64,000 nt of DNA from Nocardia sp. alder85J (GCF_020176955.2 NZ_JAIUCZ020000009.1:372001-436000), one strand, 5' to 3'. Counted from the first letter of the stretch, positions 32,551 to 41,361 are shown. Numbers and translations are program-made. The notes: generated by a model from the letters alone, not told the origin.

Positions 32551-33731
32551 CGGTAACCCGCCCGGTCGGCGACGCGCTGCTGGAACAGCGCGGTGATCTG
32601 GTCCCAGGCGGCGACGAGGTTGGTGGCATCGGCGGCGGGGGAGTGCCGCCCGGCCTGCAACCGCCGCAGGATCGGCAGATCCTGCTCGTTGACCGCGAAC
32701 AGTGCCCGCGCCAATTGGGTTCGGGTGGCGGTGTATTCGGCCGCGGCGGCGGTCCGGTCCACGAACACCGCCATATGTTCGACGGTGCGATCCGGGGCCA
32801 GCGGATCGAAGCCGATCACCTGGAACCAGTCGGCCTCCAGGAACAGCAGGGCGTTGGGGAAGACGCAGAAGATGTCCTGCCGCTCGGTGCGATCGGCGGG
32901 CACGTCGCCGAGCCACGGCAGCCGCCGCTCGGTCTTGTCGGCCTTGCCGACCGCGCCGCGCGGATAGCTGCCGCCGACGATGTCCGGCCGCAGCACCAGA
33001 TCGTCGATGTCCAGCGAGGCGGCCACCGGTCCGACCTGGGGGTGGATGAACGGCAGGTGGTAGAAGTCGAGGAAGTTCTCCACCACCAGCTTCCAATTGG
33101 CCTCGATGTCGAAGCGGCGCTCCTCGACCAGGTGCAGCCGGTCGAAGTCGATGTGCGACCAGCGATCCAGCAGCGGCCGCAGCTGTGCGGTGAACTCGGC
33201 TGCGCAGACTTCCGGATCCGTCTCGGTGGCAGCGAGATTGACGAACACCAGACCCGCCCACACCTGTGCGGCGACCGGCAGCAGCCGCAACCGCTCGCCC
33301 AGTTCGGGATCCACGGCGGAGCCCTTGGAACGGCCGTAATACGGTGCCGCGCACAATGTTCCGTCCAACGCGAAGGACCAGCAGTGGTAGGCGCACTGGA
33401 TCCGCTTGCGCACCACCGTCGGTTCCTCGGTCAGGGTCATCCCGCGATGCCGGCAGGAGTTGTGGAACACCCGGATCCGGTCCTGCTCGTCGCGGACCAG
33501 CAGCAGTGGCTGCCCGGCCACGGTGACCGGATGCACCGCGCCCGGGACGGCGAGCCAGTGCGCGTATCCGGCCCACACCCAGCCGGTCGCGAACACGAGA
33601 TGTTGTTCGGCCTCGAATTCCGGTGTGCCGGTGTAGGCGCGGGCCGGCAGCAGCGACCGCCCCGACGGCGGCTCGGCCAGCGGTCCCGCGGCGATCCGGT
33701 TGCCGGTCTGCGGTTGTGCCGCGGTGGTCAC
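32547..33731 (-). CDS. Rieske non-heme iron oxygenase, alpha subunit
   Basis: This 394-aa protein hydroxylates or N-/O-demethylates its substrate with electrons from a reductase. The Rieske [2Fe-2S] ligands are C93-x-H95 (NSCRHRGMTL) and C113-x2-H116 (QCAYHCWSF). The mononuclear iron site is in NFLDFYHLPFIHP (D222, H225, H230). The length and architecture resemble the GbcA/CntA-type oxygenases acting on quaternary amines. No ferredoxin or reductase gene is adjacent, so the electron donor must come from elsewhere. GTG start 33731 overlaps the upstream stop (GTGA). Confidence 0.9.
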   Translation of the reverse strand: MTTAAQPQTGNRIAAGPLAEPPSGRSLLPARAYTGTPEFEAEQHLVFATGWVWAGYAHWLAVPGAVHPVTVAGQPLLLVRDEQDRIRVFHNSCRHRGMTLTEEPTVVRKRIQCAYHCWSFALDGTLCAAPYYGRSKGSAVDPELGERLRLLPVAAQVWAGLVFVNLAATETDPEVCAAEFTAQLRPLLDRWSHIDFDRLHLVEERRFDIEANWKLVVENFLDFYHLPFIHPQVGPVAASLDIDDLVLRPDIVGGSYPRGAVGKADKTERRLPWLGDVPADRTERQDIFCVFPNALLFLEADWFQVIGFDPLAPDRTVEHMAVFVDRTAAAAEYTATRTQLARALFAVNEQDLPILRRLQAGRHSPAADATNLVAAWDQITALFQQRVADRAGYR

Positions 33732-34612
33732 GAGATGCCTCCTGGGGTGAGGGCGAGCCGGTCGCGCGCGGCGGCGAAGGCCGCGACGGCGCGGTCGCGC
33801 AGGGTGAGGGTGTCGGCCCAGCGGTCGGACAGTTCGCGGCCGTCGCGGCCGGTGATCGCGTACGGGGTGGTGCCGAGTTCGGTGCAGAACAGCACCGGTT
33901 CGGGGTCGCTGCCGCGGTGCCGCAGCACGGCGGTGAAGGCACGGATCCACCAGTGCGAGAACTGCTCCTCCCACTCGCGGTGCTGCGGGAAGCCCAGCGG
34001 GATCTGCACCTGGCACCGGGTCGCCACACGGCCCTGGACGGATTCGGCGCGGGCCAGCACGACGTTCAGCAGGGCGTCGAGCTCGGGCGGCACCGGCAGC
34101 GGGATCTCGCTGCCGCACACGTAGTGCGAGAGGTCGACGGCCAGCCGGATCGACGGATCGAGCACCTCGAGCAGCGCCACCGTGCGGCGCGGATCCTCGG
34201 TCAGGGTGTGCCGGTGCGTCTCCAGCTGCATCGCGACCCCGGCGGCGGCGCAGCGCCGCTGCCAGTGCTCCAGAACGGCGGCCACCCGGCGCGGGTCGTC
34301 GTCGAAGACGCGGCCGCACACCACCATTCGATCGGCGTCCACCAGATGCGCGTAACGCAGGGCGGTGTCGAGATCCGCGTCGTCGCCGACGAACGCGAAC
34401 ACCGCGGTCCGCAGCGCCCGCCCGCGCAGCTCGGCGGCCAGCCGCGCCGCCTCCGGCCGCAGACGGGCACCCAGATCGACGGCCAGGCCGTCGAATCCGT
34501 TGTGCTCCAGCAGATCCAGCTGCTCGTCCAACCGCCACGGGCGGTCGCCGCCGTAGGGCAGATCTTCCATCGCCCACAGCGAGTTGAACAGCTCCAGGCG
34601 CGGCCCGCTCAC
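33728..34612 (-). CDS. sugar-phosphate isomerase/epimerase-like TIM barrel
   Basis: This 294-aa protein of the xylose-isomerase-like (AP endonuclease 2) superfamily has strands such as GFDGLAVDLGA, DRMVVCGRVFDDDP, VAMQLETHRHTL and RLAVDLSHYVCG that carry the usual metal ligands Glu, Asp, His. The GTG start at 34612 is chosen because it overlaps the preceding TGA as GTGA; a longer version from 34642 is less likely. Fourth catabolic-type gene from the 3' end of the operon. Members isomerise or epimerise hydroxy-ketones or sugars; the substrate here is unknown. Confidence 0.78.
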   Translation of the reverse strand: MSGPRLELFNSLWAMEDLPYGGDRPWRLDEQLDLLEHNGFDGLAVDLGARLRPEAARLAAELRGRALRTAVFAFVGDDADLDTALRYAHLVDADRMVVCGRVFDDDPRRVAAVLEHWQRRCAAAGVAMQLETHRHTLTEDPRRTVALLEVLDPSIRLAVDLSHYVCGSEIPLPVPPELDALLNVVLARAESVQGRVATRCQVQIPLGFPQHREWEEQFSHWWIRAFTAVLRHRGSDPEPVLFCTELGTTPYAITGRDGRELSDRWADTLTLRDRAVAAFAAARDRLALTPGGIS

Positions 34613-35562
34613 GACCGCACCGCCGGTTCGGCGACCGGCCACAGCGGCCGGCCGGTGCGCCGCCAGTGCACCACGTTGCGCGCCTGCGTCAGCACGTAGT
34701 CGCGCGCGCTGGCATCGGACAGGTAGGCGATGTGCGGGGTGAGCAGTACCCGCGGATGTCCGGCCAGCCGATCACCGGCCGGTGGCGGCTCGGTGTCGAG
34801 CACGTCCAGCGCGGCGCCGGCCAGATGACCCGAATCCAGCGCGTCGGCAAGGGCTTCCGCGTCGACGAGGCCGCCGCGGGAGACGTTGACCAGCCAGGCC
34901 CCCGGCGGCATGGCGGCCAGCCGCCGCGCGTCGATCAGCCCGGCGGTGGCCGCGGTCAGCGGCAGGTGCAGCGACAGCAGATCCGACCGCGCCACCACCT
35001 CGTCCAGGGATGTGGCGGTGACTCCGGCCGGAATCGGGCCGTGGCCGTGGCCGAGGATCCGGCGCACCGAGCCGGCGGCGAGCGCGGCGATGCGGGTTCC
35101 GGTGCGGCCCAGCCCGATCAGGCCGAGGGTGAGCTCCGACAGCCGGCGCGGTCCGGCCGCGGGCCGCGCGAGCCAGTCGCGGCGGCCGTGCAGCGCGAAG
35201 AAGTCGAGCCGGCGGACCAGCGCCAGCGCCAGTGCCCAGGCGTGGGTGGCGACCTCCTCGGTGGCGGCGTCGCCGACCGACGCCACCCAGACGCCACGCG
35301 CGGTGGCGGCGGCCATGTCGACGGTGTCGCTGCCCTGGGACAGCAGCGAGACGATCCGCAACCGTGGCAGCCGATCCAGCAGTTGCGCGCCGACCGGCGC
35401 GTATCCGGCCAGCAGGGCGGTGGCGCCGGCGGCCGCCGCGGCGATCTCACCGGGATCGCGGGTGGCCAGCACCCGGACCCGGAAGTCGTTGTCCTCCAGC
35501 AGGGTCACACCCGGTGACGGATCGAGATCGTCGATGTCGGTGTAGACGGCGAGTTCCGGCAT
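34609..35562 (-). CDS. D-isomer-specific 2-hydroxyacid dehydrogenase
   Basis: This is a 317-aa NAD(P)-dependent oxidoreductase. The Rossmann fingerprint is LGLIGLGRTGTRIAAL. The catalytic residues of the family are visible: Arg in LVNVSRGGLVDAEAL, Glu in LDVLDTEPPP and His in LLTPHIAYLS. The ATG at 35562 has GGAG 5 bases upstream and is preferred over a TTG 12 bases earlier. It lies 12 bases after the ABC ATPase gene. It would interconvert a 2-keto and 2-hydroxy acid in the pathway served by this operon. Confidence 0.88.
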   Translation of the reverse strand: MPELAVYTDIDDLDPSPGVTLLEDNDFRVRVLATRDPGEIAAAAAGATALLAGYAPVGAQLLDRLPRLRIVSLLSQGSDTVDMAAATARGVWVASVGDAATEEVATHAWALALALVRRLDFFALHGRRDWLARPAAGPRRLSELTLGLIGLGRTGTRIAALAAGSVRRILGHGHGPIPAGVTATSLDEVVARSDLLSLHLPLTAATAGLIDARRLAAMPPGAWLVNVSRGGLVDAEALADALDSGHLAGAALDVLDTEPPPAGDRLAGHPRVLLTPHIAYLSDASARDYVLTQARNVVHWRRTGRPLWPVAEPAVRS

Positions 35563-35574
35563 GTCACTCCGCAA

Positions 35575-36387
35575 TCAGTGCACGTGCGCCAGGAAGGCGC
35601 GGGTCAGTTCGTGTTCGGGCTGGCCGAAGAACTGCTCCGGCGGCGCCTGCTCGACGATGACACCGGAGTGGAACAACGCCACCTCGTGCGCCACCCGCCG
35701 CGCGAAGCGGGTCTCGTGGGTCACCACGATCATCGTCATCCCTTGTGCGGCAAGATCTTCCATCACCACCAGCACCTCGTTGACCAGTTCCGGGTCGAGG
35801 GCGGAGGTGGGTTCGTCGAACAGCATCACCGACGGTTCCAGCACCAGCGCGCGAGCGATCGCCACCCGTTGCTGCTGCCCGCCGGACAGTTCGGAGGGAT
35901 AGTGCCGCATCCGGTCGGCCATGCCGACGCGTTCCAGCATGGCCTGTGCGCGCTGGGCCGCCTCGCCCCGGTCCAGGCCGCGCACGGCGGTCAGGCCCAG
36001 GGTGACGTTGTGCAGCACGTCGAGGTGCGCGAACAGGTTGAACCGCTGGAACACCATGCCGATCTCGGCCCGCTGCCGGGCCAGTTGCCGCTCCGGCATC
36101 CGGACGGTGGCGCCGTTGCGGCCGGAGGTCACGCCGATCTCCCTGCCGTGCAGCACGATCGAGCCACCGTCGGCGGGCTCCAGCAGCGACATCAGGCGCA
36201 GCATGGTGGACTTGCCCGACCCGGACGGGCCGAGCACCGCCTTCACCGCTCCGGTGTCGATGCTGAAGTCGACGCTGTCCAGGACCACGTTCGGCCCGTA
36301 GCATTTGCGCAGGCCGACGGTTTGCAGCAGGGGAGTGCCCACGGTTCGCTCTCCGGGAGATGGTGTGCTGGTGACCGATTCGCTCAT
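35575..36387 (-). CDS. polar amino acid ABC transporter ATPase
   Basis: This is a 270-aa ATP-binding subunit of the GlnQ/HisP type. Walker A is LGPSGSGKSTMLRL, the Q-loop FQRFNLFAHLDV is characteristic of amino-acid importers, the signature is YPSELSGGQQQRVAIARAL and Walker B is VMLFDEPTSALDP, with H-loop VVTHETRFA. The start overlaps the permease stop by ATGA. It powers import of the compound bound by the lipoprotein encoded two genes upstream. Confidence 0.95.
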   Translation of the reverse strand: MSESVTSTPSPGERTVGTPLLQTVGLRKCYGPNVVLDSVDFSIDTGAVKAVLGPSGSGKSTMLRLMSLLEPADGGSIVLHGREIGVTSGRNGATVRMPERQLARQRAEIGMVFQRFNLFAHLDVLHNVTLGLTAVRGLDRGEAAQRAQAMLERVGMADRMRHYPSELSGGQQQRVAIARALVLEPSVMLFDEPTSALDPELVNEVLVVMEDLAAQGMTMIVVTHETRFARRVAHEVALFHSGVIVEQAPPEQFFGQPEHELTRAFLAHVH

Positions 36388-37106
36388 CGGGCTGCCACCG
36401 CCTGGGGTGCGACGGTAGCCCCGGCGGCCCGCGAGACCCAGCGGTATCGGCGCTCGATCAGCGCCTGCACACCCATCAGCGCGCTCACGATCACCAGGTA
36501 GTAGACCAGTGCGGCGCTGTAGTACTCGGCGTAGCGGAAGGTCACCGACACTCCGTTCTGAGCGGTGGTCAGCAACTCGCGCAACGAGATCACCGAGGCC
36601 AGCGAGGTGTACTTGAGCAGGGCGATGAGTTCGTTGCCGGTCGGCGGCAACGCCACCTTGATCGCCTGCGGCAGTACCACTTTCAGTAGCACCCGATGCG
36701 GCGCCAGCCCGATCGCGCGGGCCGCCAGATGCTGGCCCTCGTCGACGGATTCCAGTGCCGAGCGCAGGATCTCGGCCATGTAGGCGGCCTCCACGACCGC
36801 GAATCCGAACAGCACGGCCAGGAACGGGGTGAACCAGTGGTCCCGCAACGCCGGGAACAGCTGCGGCCCGGCGTTCCAGATGATCAGCAGCACCAGCAGC
36901 GTGGGAATGGCCCGGAAGAACCAGACGTACGCGCTGCCGATCGCGCGCGGGATCGGCCGGGTGGCGATGCGCAGCAACGCCACTCCGAAACCGATCACCG
37001 TCGCCAGCGCCATCGAGACGACGGCCAGCGCCAGCGCCAGCCAGGCGCCGTGCAGGAACTCCGCCGACGTCAGCGCGGACCAGAAGATGTCTCGATCGAA
37101 GGTCAT
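36384..37106 (-). CDS. amino acid ABC transporter permease
   Basis: This is a 240-aa membrane subunit of the His/Glu/Gln/Arg/opine family with about five helices. VWFFRAIPTLLVLLIIWNAG holds the family entry motif, and the EAA loop YMAEILRSALESVDEGQHLAARAIGL contacts the ATPase (landmarks EILRSALESV and AARAIGL). It starts 3 bases after the binding-protein gene and overlaps the ATPase gene. Only one permease is present, so it presumably works as a homodimer. Confidence 0.94.
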   Translation of the reverse strand: MTFDRDIFWSALTSAEFLHGAWLALALAVVSMALATVIGFGVALLRIATRPIPRAIGSAYVWFFRAIPTLLVLLIIWNAGPQLFPALRDHWFTPFLAVLFGFAVVEAAYMAEILRSALESVDEGQHLAARAIGLAPHRVLLKVVLPQAIKVALPPTGNELIALLKYTSLASVISLRELLTTAQNGVSVTFRYAEYYSAALVYYLVIVSALMGVQALIERRYRWVSRAAGATVAPQAVAAR

Positions 37107-37109
37107 GGT

Positions 37110-37943
37110 CTAGCCCTGGGGAATCCGTGCCGGGTCCAGCCCGTACTTGGTCGCCAGCGCACCGAGCGCGCCGTTCTTCGCGAGGGTGCGGACCGCGTCG
37201 GCGGTGGGCCCCGACAGCGGGGAGCCCTTACGGGTGTACACCCCGAAATCGGTTTCGGCGGCGAAGACGTTCGGCACCGCGGTCAGCGCCTTGTTCGACT
37301 TCGACACCATATCCACCACGGCCACATCGGTTTCGATGAGCGCGTCGGCCTTGCCGTTGGTGACGGCGGCGACGGTCTCGGCCGTCTTCGGATACGCCTG
37401 CACCGTGATGCCGGGCTTGCCTGCGGCGGTGAACTTGTCCGAAAGCTTGTGCAGCGTCTGCTCGTTCACGCCGCCGCCCTGCACCGCGACCGTCTTGCCG
37501 GACAGATCGTCGGCGGTGGCGATGCGAGTGTCGTTGCTGCGCACCAGAAGTCCGGGCCCGGTGTGCAGGAAGGCGGCGGCGTCGGCCACCTTGGTGCGGT
37601 CCGCGCTGATGTACAGCGCCGACCACAGCACGTCGCAACGCTGGGCCTGTAGCGCCGGCATCAGCCCGTCGAAGGCGGTGATCTGCCAGGTCACCTTCAG
37701 TTTCCACAGGTCGGCCAGAGCGCGGGCGGCATCGGAGTCGAAGCCGGTCGGATCGGTGGTGTTGCCCTCCGGGAAGTACTCCATCGGCGGGTATTCCGGG
37801 TCGGTGCACACCCGCAACTCGCCGTCCTTCAGCAACCCGGCGGGGGCGGCCCCGTGCGCGCTGCTGCCGGAGGATCCGCTACCGCAGCCGGCGGCGAGCA
37901 GGGCGATACCCAGTCCGGCTGCCACCAGCCTCAGCTTTTTCAT
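37110..37943 (-). CDS. amino-acid-type ABC substrate-binding lipoprotein
   Basis: This 277-aa protein has a signal peptide and lipobox LLAAGCG with the modified cysteine near residue 20, then a Ser/Gly linker. The mature part is a family-3 periplasmic binding fold: LRVCTDPEYPPMEYFPEG, DAARALADLWKLKVTWQITAFDGLMPAL, KTVAVQGGGVNEQTL and KADALIETDVAVVDM. Start ATG 37943 follows AGGAGAT by about 9 bases; an adjoining GTG at 37946 is an alternative. It is the first gene of the operon and is divergent from the Lrp-type regulator. Ligand is probably a small, charged amino-acid-like molecule. Confidence 0.92.
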   Translation of the reverse strand: MKKLRLVAAGLGIALLAAGCGSGSSGSSAHGAAPAGLLKDGELRVCTDPEYPPMEYFPEGNTTDPTGFDSDAARALADLWKLKVTWQITAFDGLMPALQAQRCDVLWSALYISADRTKVADAAAFLHTGPGLLVRSNDTRIATADDLSGKTVAVQGGGVNEQTLHKLSDKFTAAGKPGITVQAYPKTAETVAAVTNGKADALIETDVAVVDMVSKSNKALTAVPNVFAAETDFGVYTRKGSPLSGPTADAVRTLAKNGALGALATKYGLDPARIPQG

Positions 37944-38046
37944 CACGTCGATCTCCTGTTGGTGCGGTGGCGGTAATGCAAAGTTCCCGCGGTGATTCGT
38001 CGCTTTCTCGACTGCGCTGAACCATAGAAATTACGATAGGTTTTGT

Positions 38047-38089
38047 CCAGGCGTAAGAAGTTGCCTGGCAAGGGGTTTCATCGATGAAA
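38047..38089. promoter_or_regulatory. two dyads in the Lrp/ABC divergent promoter region
   Basis: CCAGGC (38047-38052) pairs with GCCTGG (38063-38068) across 10 bases. Eight bases on is a perfect 14-bp palindrome TTTCATCGATGAAA (38076-38089). The surrounding 240 bases are unusually AT-rich for this genome. Both are candidates for binding the divergent Lrp-type regulator, which usually recognises AT-rich dyads. Confidence 0.55.
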
Positions 38090-38193
38090 TGTAAACAGAA
38101 GTTCCCTTCGGCGGCGTTCGTATGCTGCAAAGTTGCAGGAGTGCTGCCGATGTGTAAAACCGAGGTGGACCAGATGTCGATTGTTAAGTTCGG

Positions 38194-39102
38194 ATGACCG
38201 CGCCGGCTCCCACCGGCATCCACGACCTGGATGCCCGGATCCTCGACCAGCTCCGCCTGGACGGGCGCATCGGCCGCAACGAGCTGTCGGCCAAGCTCGG
38301 CGTCTCGCGGCCCACGGTCGCCAAACGACTGAACGCGCTGCTGGAGTCGGGGCACACCCACGTCGTGGGCATCGTGCATCCGGCGACCGTCGGCCTGGAG
38401 GCGCTGGCCCACGTCTCGATCAGCGTGGAACAGCCGGTGCGGCAGGTCGCCGCGCGGGTGGCCACGCTGCCCGAGGTGCCGTACGTCTCGCTGATCAGCG
38501 GGCGGTATCCGCTGATCGCCGAGATCCGCACGCACGCCGCGACGGATCTGGCCGCGGTGCTGGATCGGCTGCGCAGTATCGACGGCGTCCGCGACACCAA
38601 CACGCTGTACTACTCCGATCTGATGATCGATGCCGGTCAGCCGCAGAAGGTCGCCGCGGCCGGGCTGGACGCGCTGGACATGCGGCTACTGGCCCAGTTG
38701 CAGGAGGACGGCCGCGCCTCTTACGCGGTGCTGGCCGCCGCGGCCGGCACCACGGCCGGCACCGCCCGCATGCGGGTGATGCGCCTGATCGACGAGGGCA
38801 TCGTGCGGATCAGCGCGCTGTCCACGCCCGGTCAGGGCGATGCGGAGGTGGCCGTGGGCTTCGGCGTGCGGGCCAGCGGCCGGGTGTCGGGGCTGTCACC
38901 GCTGATCGCCGAACTGCCCGGCGTCCGGTTCCTCGCCGCCACCATCGGCCGGTTCGATCTGCTCGGCACGATCTACGCGCCGCGGCTGGACGAGGTGGTC
39001 GCGGCGCTGGATCGGCTGCGCGCGCTGCGGCCGGTGCTGGAGGTCGACAACTGGGTCCATCTGGACCTTATGAAAGAGCACTACGGCGCCCCGATGCGCT
39101 GA
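38194..39102 (+). CDS. double-length Lrp/AsnC-family regulator
   Basis: This 302-aa protein is about twice the usual length and holds two copies of the family unit. HTH 1 is LDARILDQLRLDGRIGRNEL, then SRPTVAKRLNALLE. RAM-like domain 1 covers about residues 70-145. HTH 2 is LDMRLLAQLQEDGRASYAVL, then TTAGTARMRVMRLIDEG. RAM-like domain 2 includes GVRFLAATIGRFDLLGTI. Such fused proteins act as ligand-responsive activators or repressors. It is divergent from the eight-gene importer/catabolic operon, which it most likely controls in response to its substrate. Confidence 0.9.
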   Translation: MTAPAPTGIHDLDARILDQLRLDGRIGRNELSAKLGVSRPTVAKRLNALLESGHTHVVGIVHPATVGLEALAHVSISVEQPVRQVAARVATLPEVPYVSLISGRYPLIAEIRTHAATDLAAVLDRLRSIDGVRDTNTLYYSDLMIDAGQPQKVAAAGLDALDMRLLAQLQEDGRASYAVLAAAAGTTAGTARMRVMRLIDEGIVRISALSTPGQGDAEVAVGFGVRASGRVSGLSPLIAELPGVRFLAATIGRFDLLGTIYAPRLDEVVAALDRLRALRPVLEVDNWVHLDLMKEHYGAPMR

Positions 39103-39138
39103 CCCCCGGGGATGCGCGGCCGTCGCGGGTAGGGCAGG

Positions 39139-39807
39139 GTGGGTGGCGTGCACAGCATTGTCCTGGACAAGGTTTCCGTGACCTACGGCCACCGGACGGT
39201 GTTCACCGACCTCGACGCCGTGCTGCCGGGCGGTTGCTGCACCGCGCTGGTCGGGCCCAGCGGCATCGGCAAGACCACGCTGCTGCGCCTGCTGAACCGG
39301 CTGGCCGAGCCGTCGTCCGGGGTGATCAGTCTCGACGGTGTGCCGCTGACCCAGCTGAACGTGCTGGAGTTGCGCCGCCGGATCGGGCTGGTGCCGCAAC
39401 AGCCGGTGCTGCTGACCGAGGTCGTGCAGGACGAGGTGCGGGTGGGCCGGCCCGATCTGCTCGAGACGGAGGTGCTGGAACTGCTGGCCCGCGCCGGACT
39501 CCCGGAGACCTTCCTGCACCGCCGCTGCGCGGAGCTGTCCGGCGGTGAGGCGCAGCGGGTCTGCCTGGCCCGCGGGCTCGCGGTGCAGCCGGAGGTGCTG
39601 CTGCTGGACGAACCCACCTCGGCGCTGGACGAACAGTCCGCCGGGGTGATCGCCGGCCTGATCCGCGGGCACATCGCCGCCGGCGGAACGGTCGTACTGG
39701 TCAGCCACGACAGCGTTTTCGTCGGCAGCGTCGCCGACGAGATCCTGCTGCTGGAACAGGGCCGGTTGTCGCAGCTCGGCGACACGGGCGGACGGGAGCT
39801 CCGGTGA
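39139..39807 (+). CDS. FetA/YbbL-like ABC ATPase
   Basis: This is a 222-aa ATP-binding protein with Walker A VGPSGIGKTTLLRLL, a Q-loop LVPQQPVLL, signature CAELSGGEAQRVCLARGL and Walker B VLLLDEPTSALDE. Its close pairing with a UPF0014 membrane protein (GTGA overlap) identifies it as the ATPase of a FetAB-type exporter, which in E. coli exports iron and protects against peroxide. The start is uncertain between GTG 39139 and GTG 39148. It begins 36 bases after the Lrp gene, so read-through is possible. Confidence 0.85.
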   Translation: MGGVHSIVLDKVSVTYGHRTVFTDLDAVLPGGCCTALVGPSGIGKTTLLRLLNRLAEPSSGVISLDGVPLTQLNVLELRRRIGLVPQQPVLLTEVVQDEVRVGRPDLLETEVLELLARAGLPETFLHRRCAELSGGEAQRVCLARGLAVQPEVLLLDEPTSALDEQSAGVIAGLIRGHIAAGGTVVLVSHDSVFVGSVADEILLLEQGRLSQLGDTGGRELR

Positions 39808-40607
39808 CCACGACCGTCGCGCACGTGCCCACCTGGCTGGGGGTCGCGGCCTCGCTGCTGCTGGTGGCGCTGGCGGCCGGGATCGCCTACCGCCAGCAAC
39901 TGGGACTGACCCGCGAACTGCTGATCGCCGCGGCGCGGGGCGGGGTGCAGCTGATCGCGGTCGGCGCGATTCTGCTGGTGCTGTTCCGGCACACCGGTCT
40001 GCCGGGCGGGCTGGCCTGGGTGGTGCTGATGATCGTGGTCGCCGGGCAGGTGGCCGGTCGGCGCGGCGCCGGACTGCCGCACGCGGTGCAGGCCGCCACC
40101 CTCGGCGTCGCCTTCGGTTCGGTGCTGACCCTCGGCGTGCTGCTGCTGTTGCGGGTGATCTCTACCGAGGCCCGGGTGGTGGTGCCGGTCGGCGGCATGA
40201 TCGTCTCCGGCGCCATGCAGGCCACCGGGGTCGCGCTGCGCCGGGTGCGGGAGGACGCGATCGCCGCCCGCCCGCAGGTGGAGGCCCGGCTGTGCCTCGG
40301 CCTGCCCGCCGGGGAGGCGTTCCTGCCCTACCGCCGCTCGGCGCTGCGCACCGCGCTGGTCCCCGTGATCGACTCGACCAAGGTGGTCGGCCTGATCAGC
40401 CTGCCCGGCGCGATGACCGGCCTGATCCTCGCCGGCGTCGACCCGCTGGTGGCGATCCGCTACCAGATCGTCGTGATGTACATGCTGCTGTCCGCCGCGG
40501 CACTGGCGGCTCTCGCCGCCGCCCGCATCGCCGAACGCCGGCTGTTCGACGACGCCCAGCGACTGGTGGCCGTGGATCTCGAAACCCCTTCTGCCGCAGA
40601 GCATTAG
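39804..40607 (+). CDS. FetB/YbbM-like UPF0014 permease
   Basis: This is a 267-aa membrane protein with about seven helices. Family landmarks include RELLIAAARGGVQLIAVG, VGGMIVSGAMQATGVALRRV and the conserved segment ALVPVIDSTKVVGLISLPGAMTGLILAG near residues 193-220 (quoted as landmarks KVVGLISLPGAMTG). UPF0014 proteins form the membrane part of an iron exporter with a dedicated ATPase, here encoded by the overlapping upstream gene. A 240-base gap without recognisable genes follows. Confidence 0.88.
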   Translation: MTTTVAHVPTWLGVAASLLLVALAAGIAYRQQLGLTRELLIAAARGGVQLIAVGAILLVLFRHTGLPGGLAWVVLMIVVAGQVAGRRGAGLPHAVQAATLGVAFGSVLTLGVLLLLRVISTEARVVVPVGGMIVSGAMQATGVALRRVREDAIAARPQVEARLCLGLPAGEAFLPYRRSALRTALVPVIDSTKVVGLISLPGAMTGLILAGVDPLVAIRYQIVVMYMLLSAAALAALAAARIAERRLFDDAQRLVAVDLETPSAAEH

Positions 40608-40847
40608 CTCGCGGCGGCAGGCGCGGATGGCACCGGGTGGTGTCCGGCGGCGCGGTCGCCACCGCTGACCCCGCACGCGGGCTCAGCGTCCACGATCGCC
40701 CCCGCGGCGCCTTCGTGGCCTGGCTGCGCGGCGCGGCATGTGCGAGAAGCTCGTCAGCCGCCGCGGGAGCTTCGGCGCGGCGATCGGTGGTCTTGCCGCG
40801 GTGCGTACGGGATGACCGGAGGCGACGCGCCAGGGTGGCTGTCCCGC

Positions 40848-41282
40848 TCACAGTGTGACGAGCACGCACGCGCCGATGAAGACCACCTGGACAACGGTGC
40901 GCAGCGGCAGCGGCATGCTCTTGATACCGAGGTCCGCGCGGGCGGCGCGGATGTTGGCGGGGAACATCACGACCAGCAGCACCGCGAGGCACCCGGCCGC
41001 GACCGGCGCTACCGGCGGGATGAGAACGCCTGCGGCGCCGGCCAATTCGAGCACGCCGGTGACGGTGACGAGGGTGGCCGGGGCGGGCAGCCGGGGCGGC
41101 ACCATGGCGATCAGGCCGTTGCGCCGGGGCTGGGTGAAGTGGGCGATGCCGGTGAGCAGGAACATGGCCGCCAGCCCTGTCCGGGCGGCGTGCGGCCACG
41201 AATCCAGCCAGCCGGTCAGGTGCAGCCACCCGGCGAGCCGGGTGACCGCGGTGACGACGAGCAGTACGACGAGAGGTGCCAT
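40848..41282 (-). CDS. DoxX-family membrane protein
   Basis: This is a 144-aa protein with four hydrophobic helices. The central motif TGLAAMFLLTGIAHFTQPRR, followed by GVLELAGAAGVLIPPV and ANIRAA, is the DoxX/DoxD signature. Members are quinone-linked or redox-stress membrane proteins of mostly unknown activity. It is divergent from a TetR regulator, and two copies of a 15-bp palindrome separate them, so induction through that regulator is likely. Confidence 0.87.
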   Translation of the reverse strand: MAPLVVLLVVTAVTRLAGWLHLTGWLDSWPHAARTGLAAMFLLTGIAHFTQPRRNGLIAMVPPRLPAPATLVTVTGVLELAGAAGVLIPPVAPVAAGCLAVLLVVMFPANIRAARADLGIKSMPLPLRTVVQVVFIGACVLVTL

Positions 41283-41312
41283 CGGGGTCTCCTGGGGTGC
41301 GCCCGGCTAAAT

Positions 41313-41361
41313 CTTGACACTGGCAAGATTAGGTCGCGGCGGGAAACTTGTCAATGTCAAG
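41313..41361. promoter_or_regulatory. two copies of TetR operator CTTGNCANTGNCAAG
   Basis: CTTGACACTGGCAAG (41313-41327) and CTTGTCAATGTCAAG (41347-41361) are 15-bp imperfect palindromes with identical symmetric positions and a 34-bp start-to-start spacing. They fill the gap between divergent DoxX and TetR genes, so the TetR protein probably binds both and represses both genes. Confidence 0.8.

Noticed and set aside
40608..40847. Gene between FetB and DoxX
   Set aside because: The only open frames are Arg/Ala-rich shadows without ribosome sites; I see nothing in this 240-base gap.
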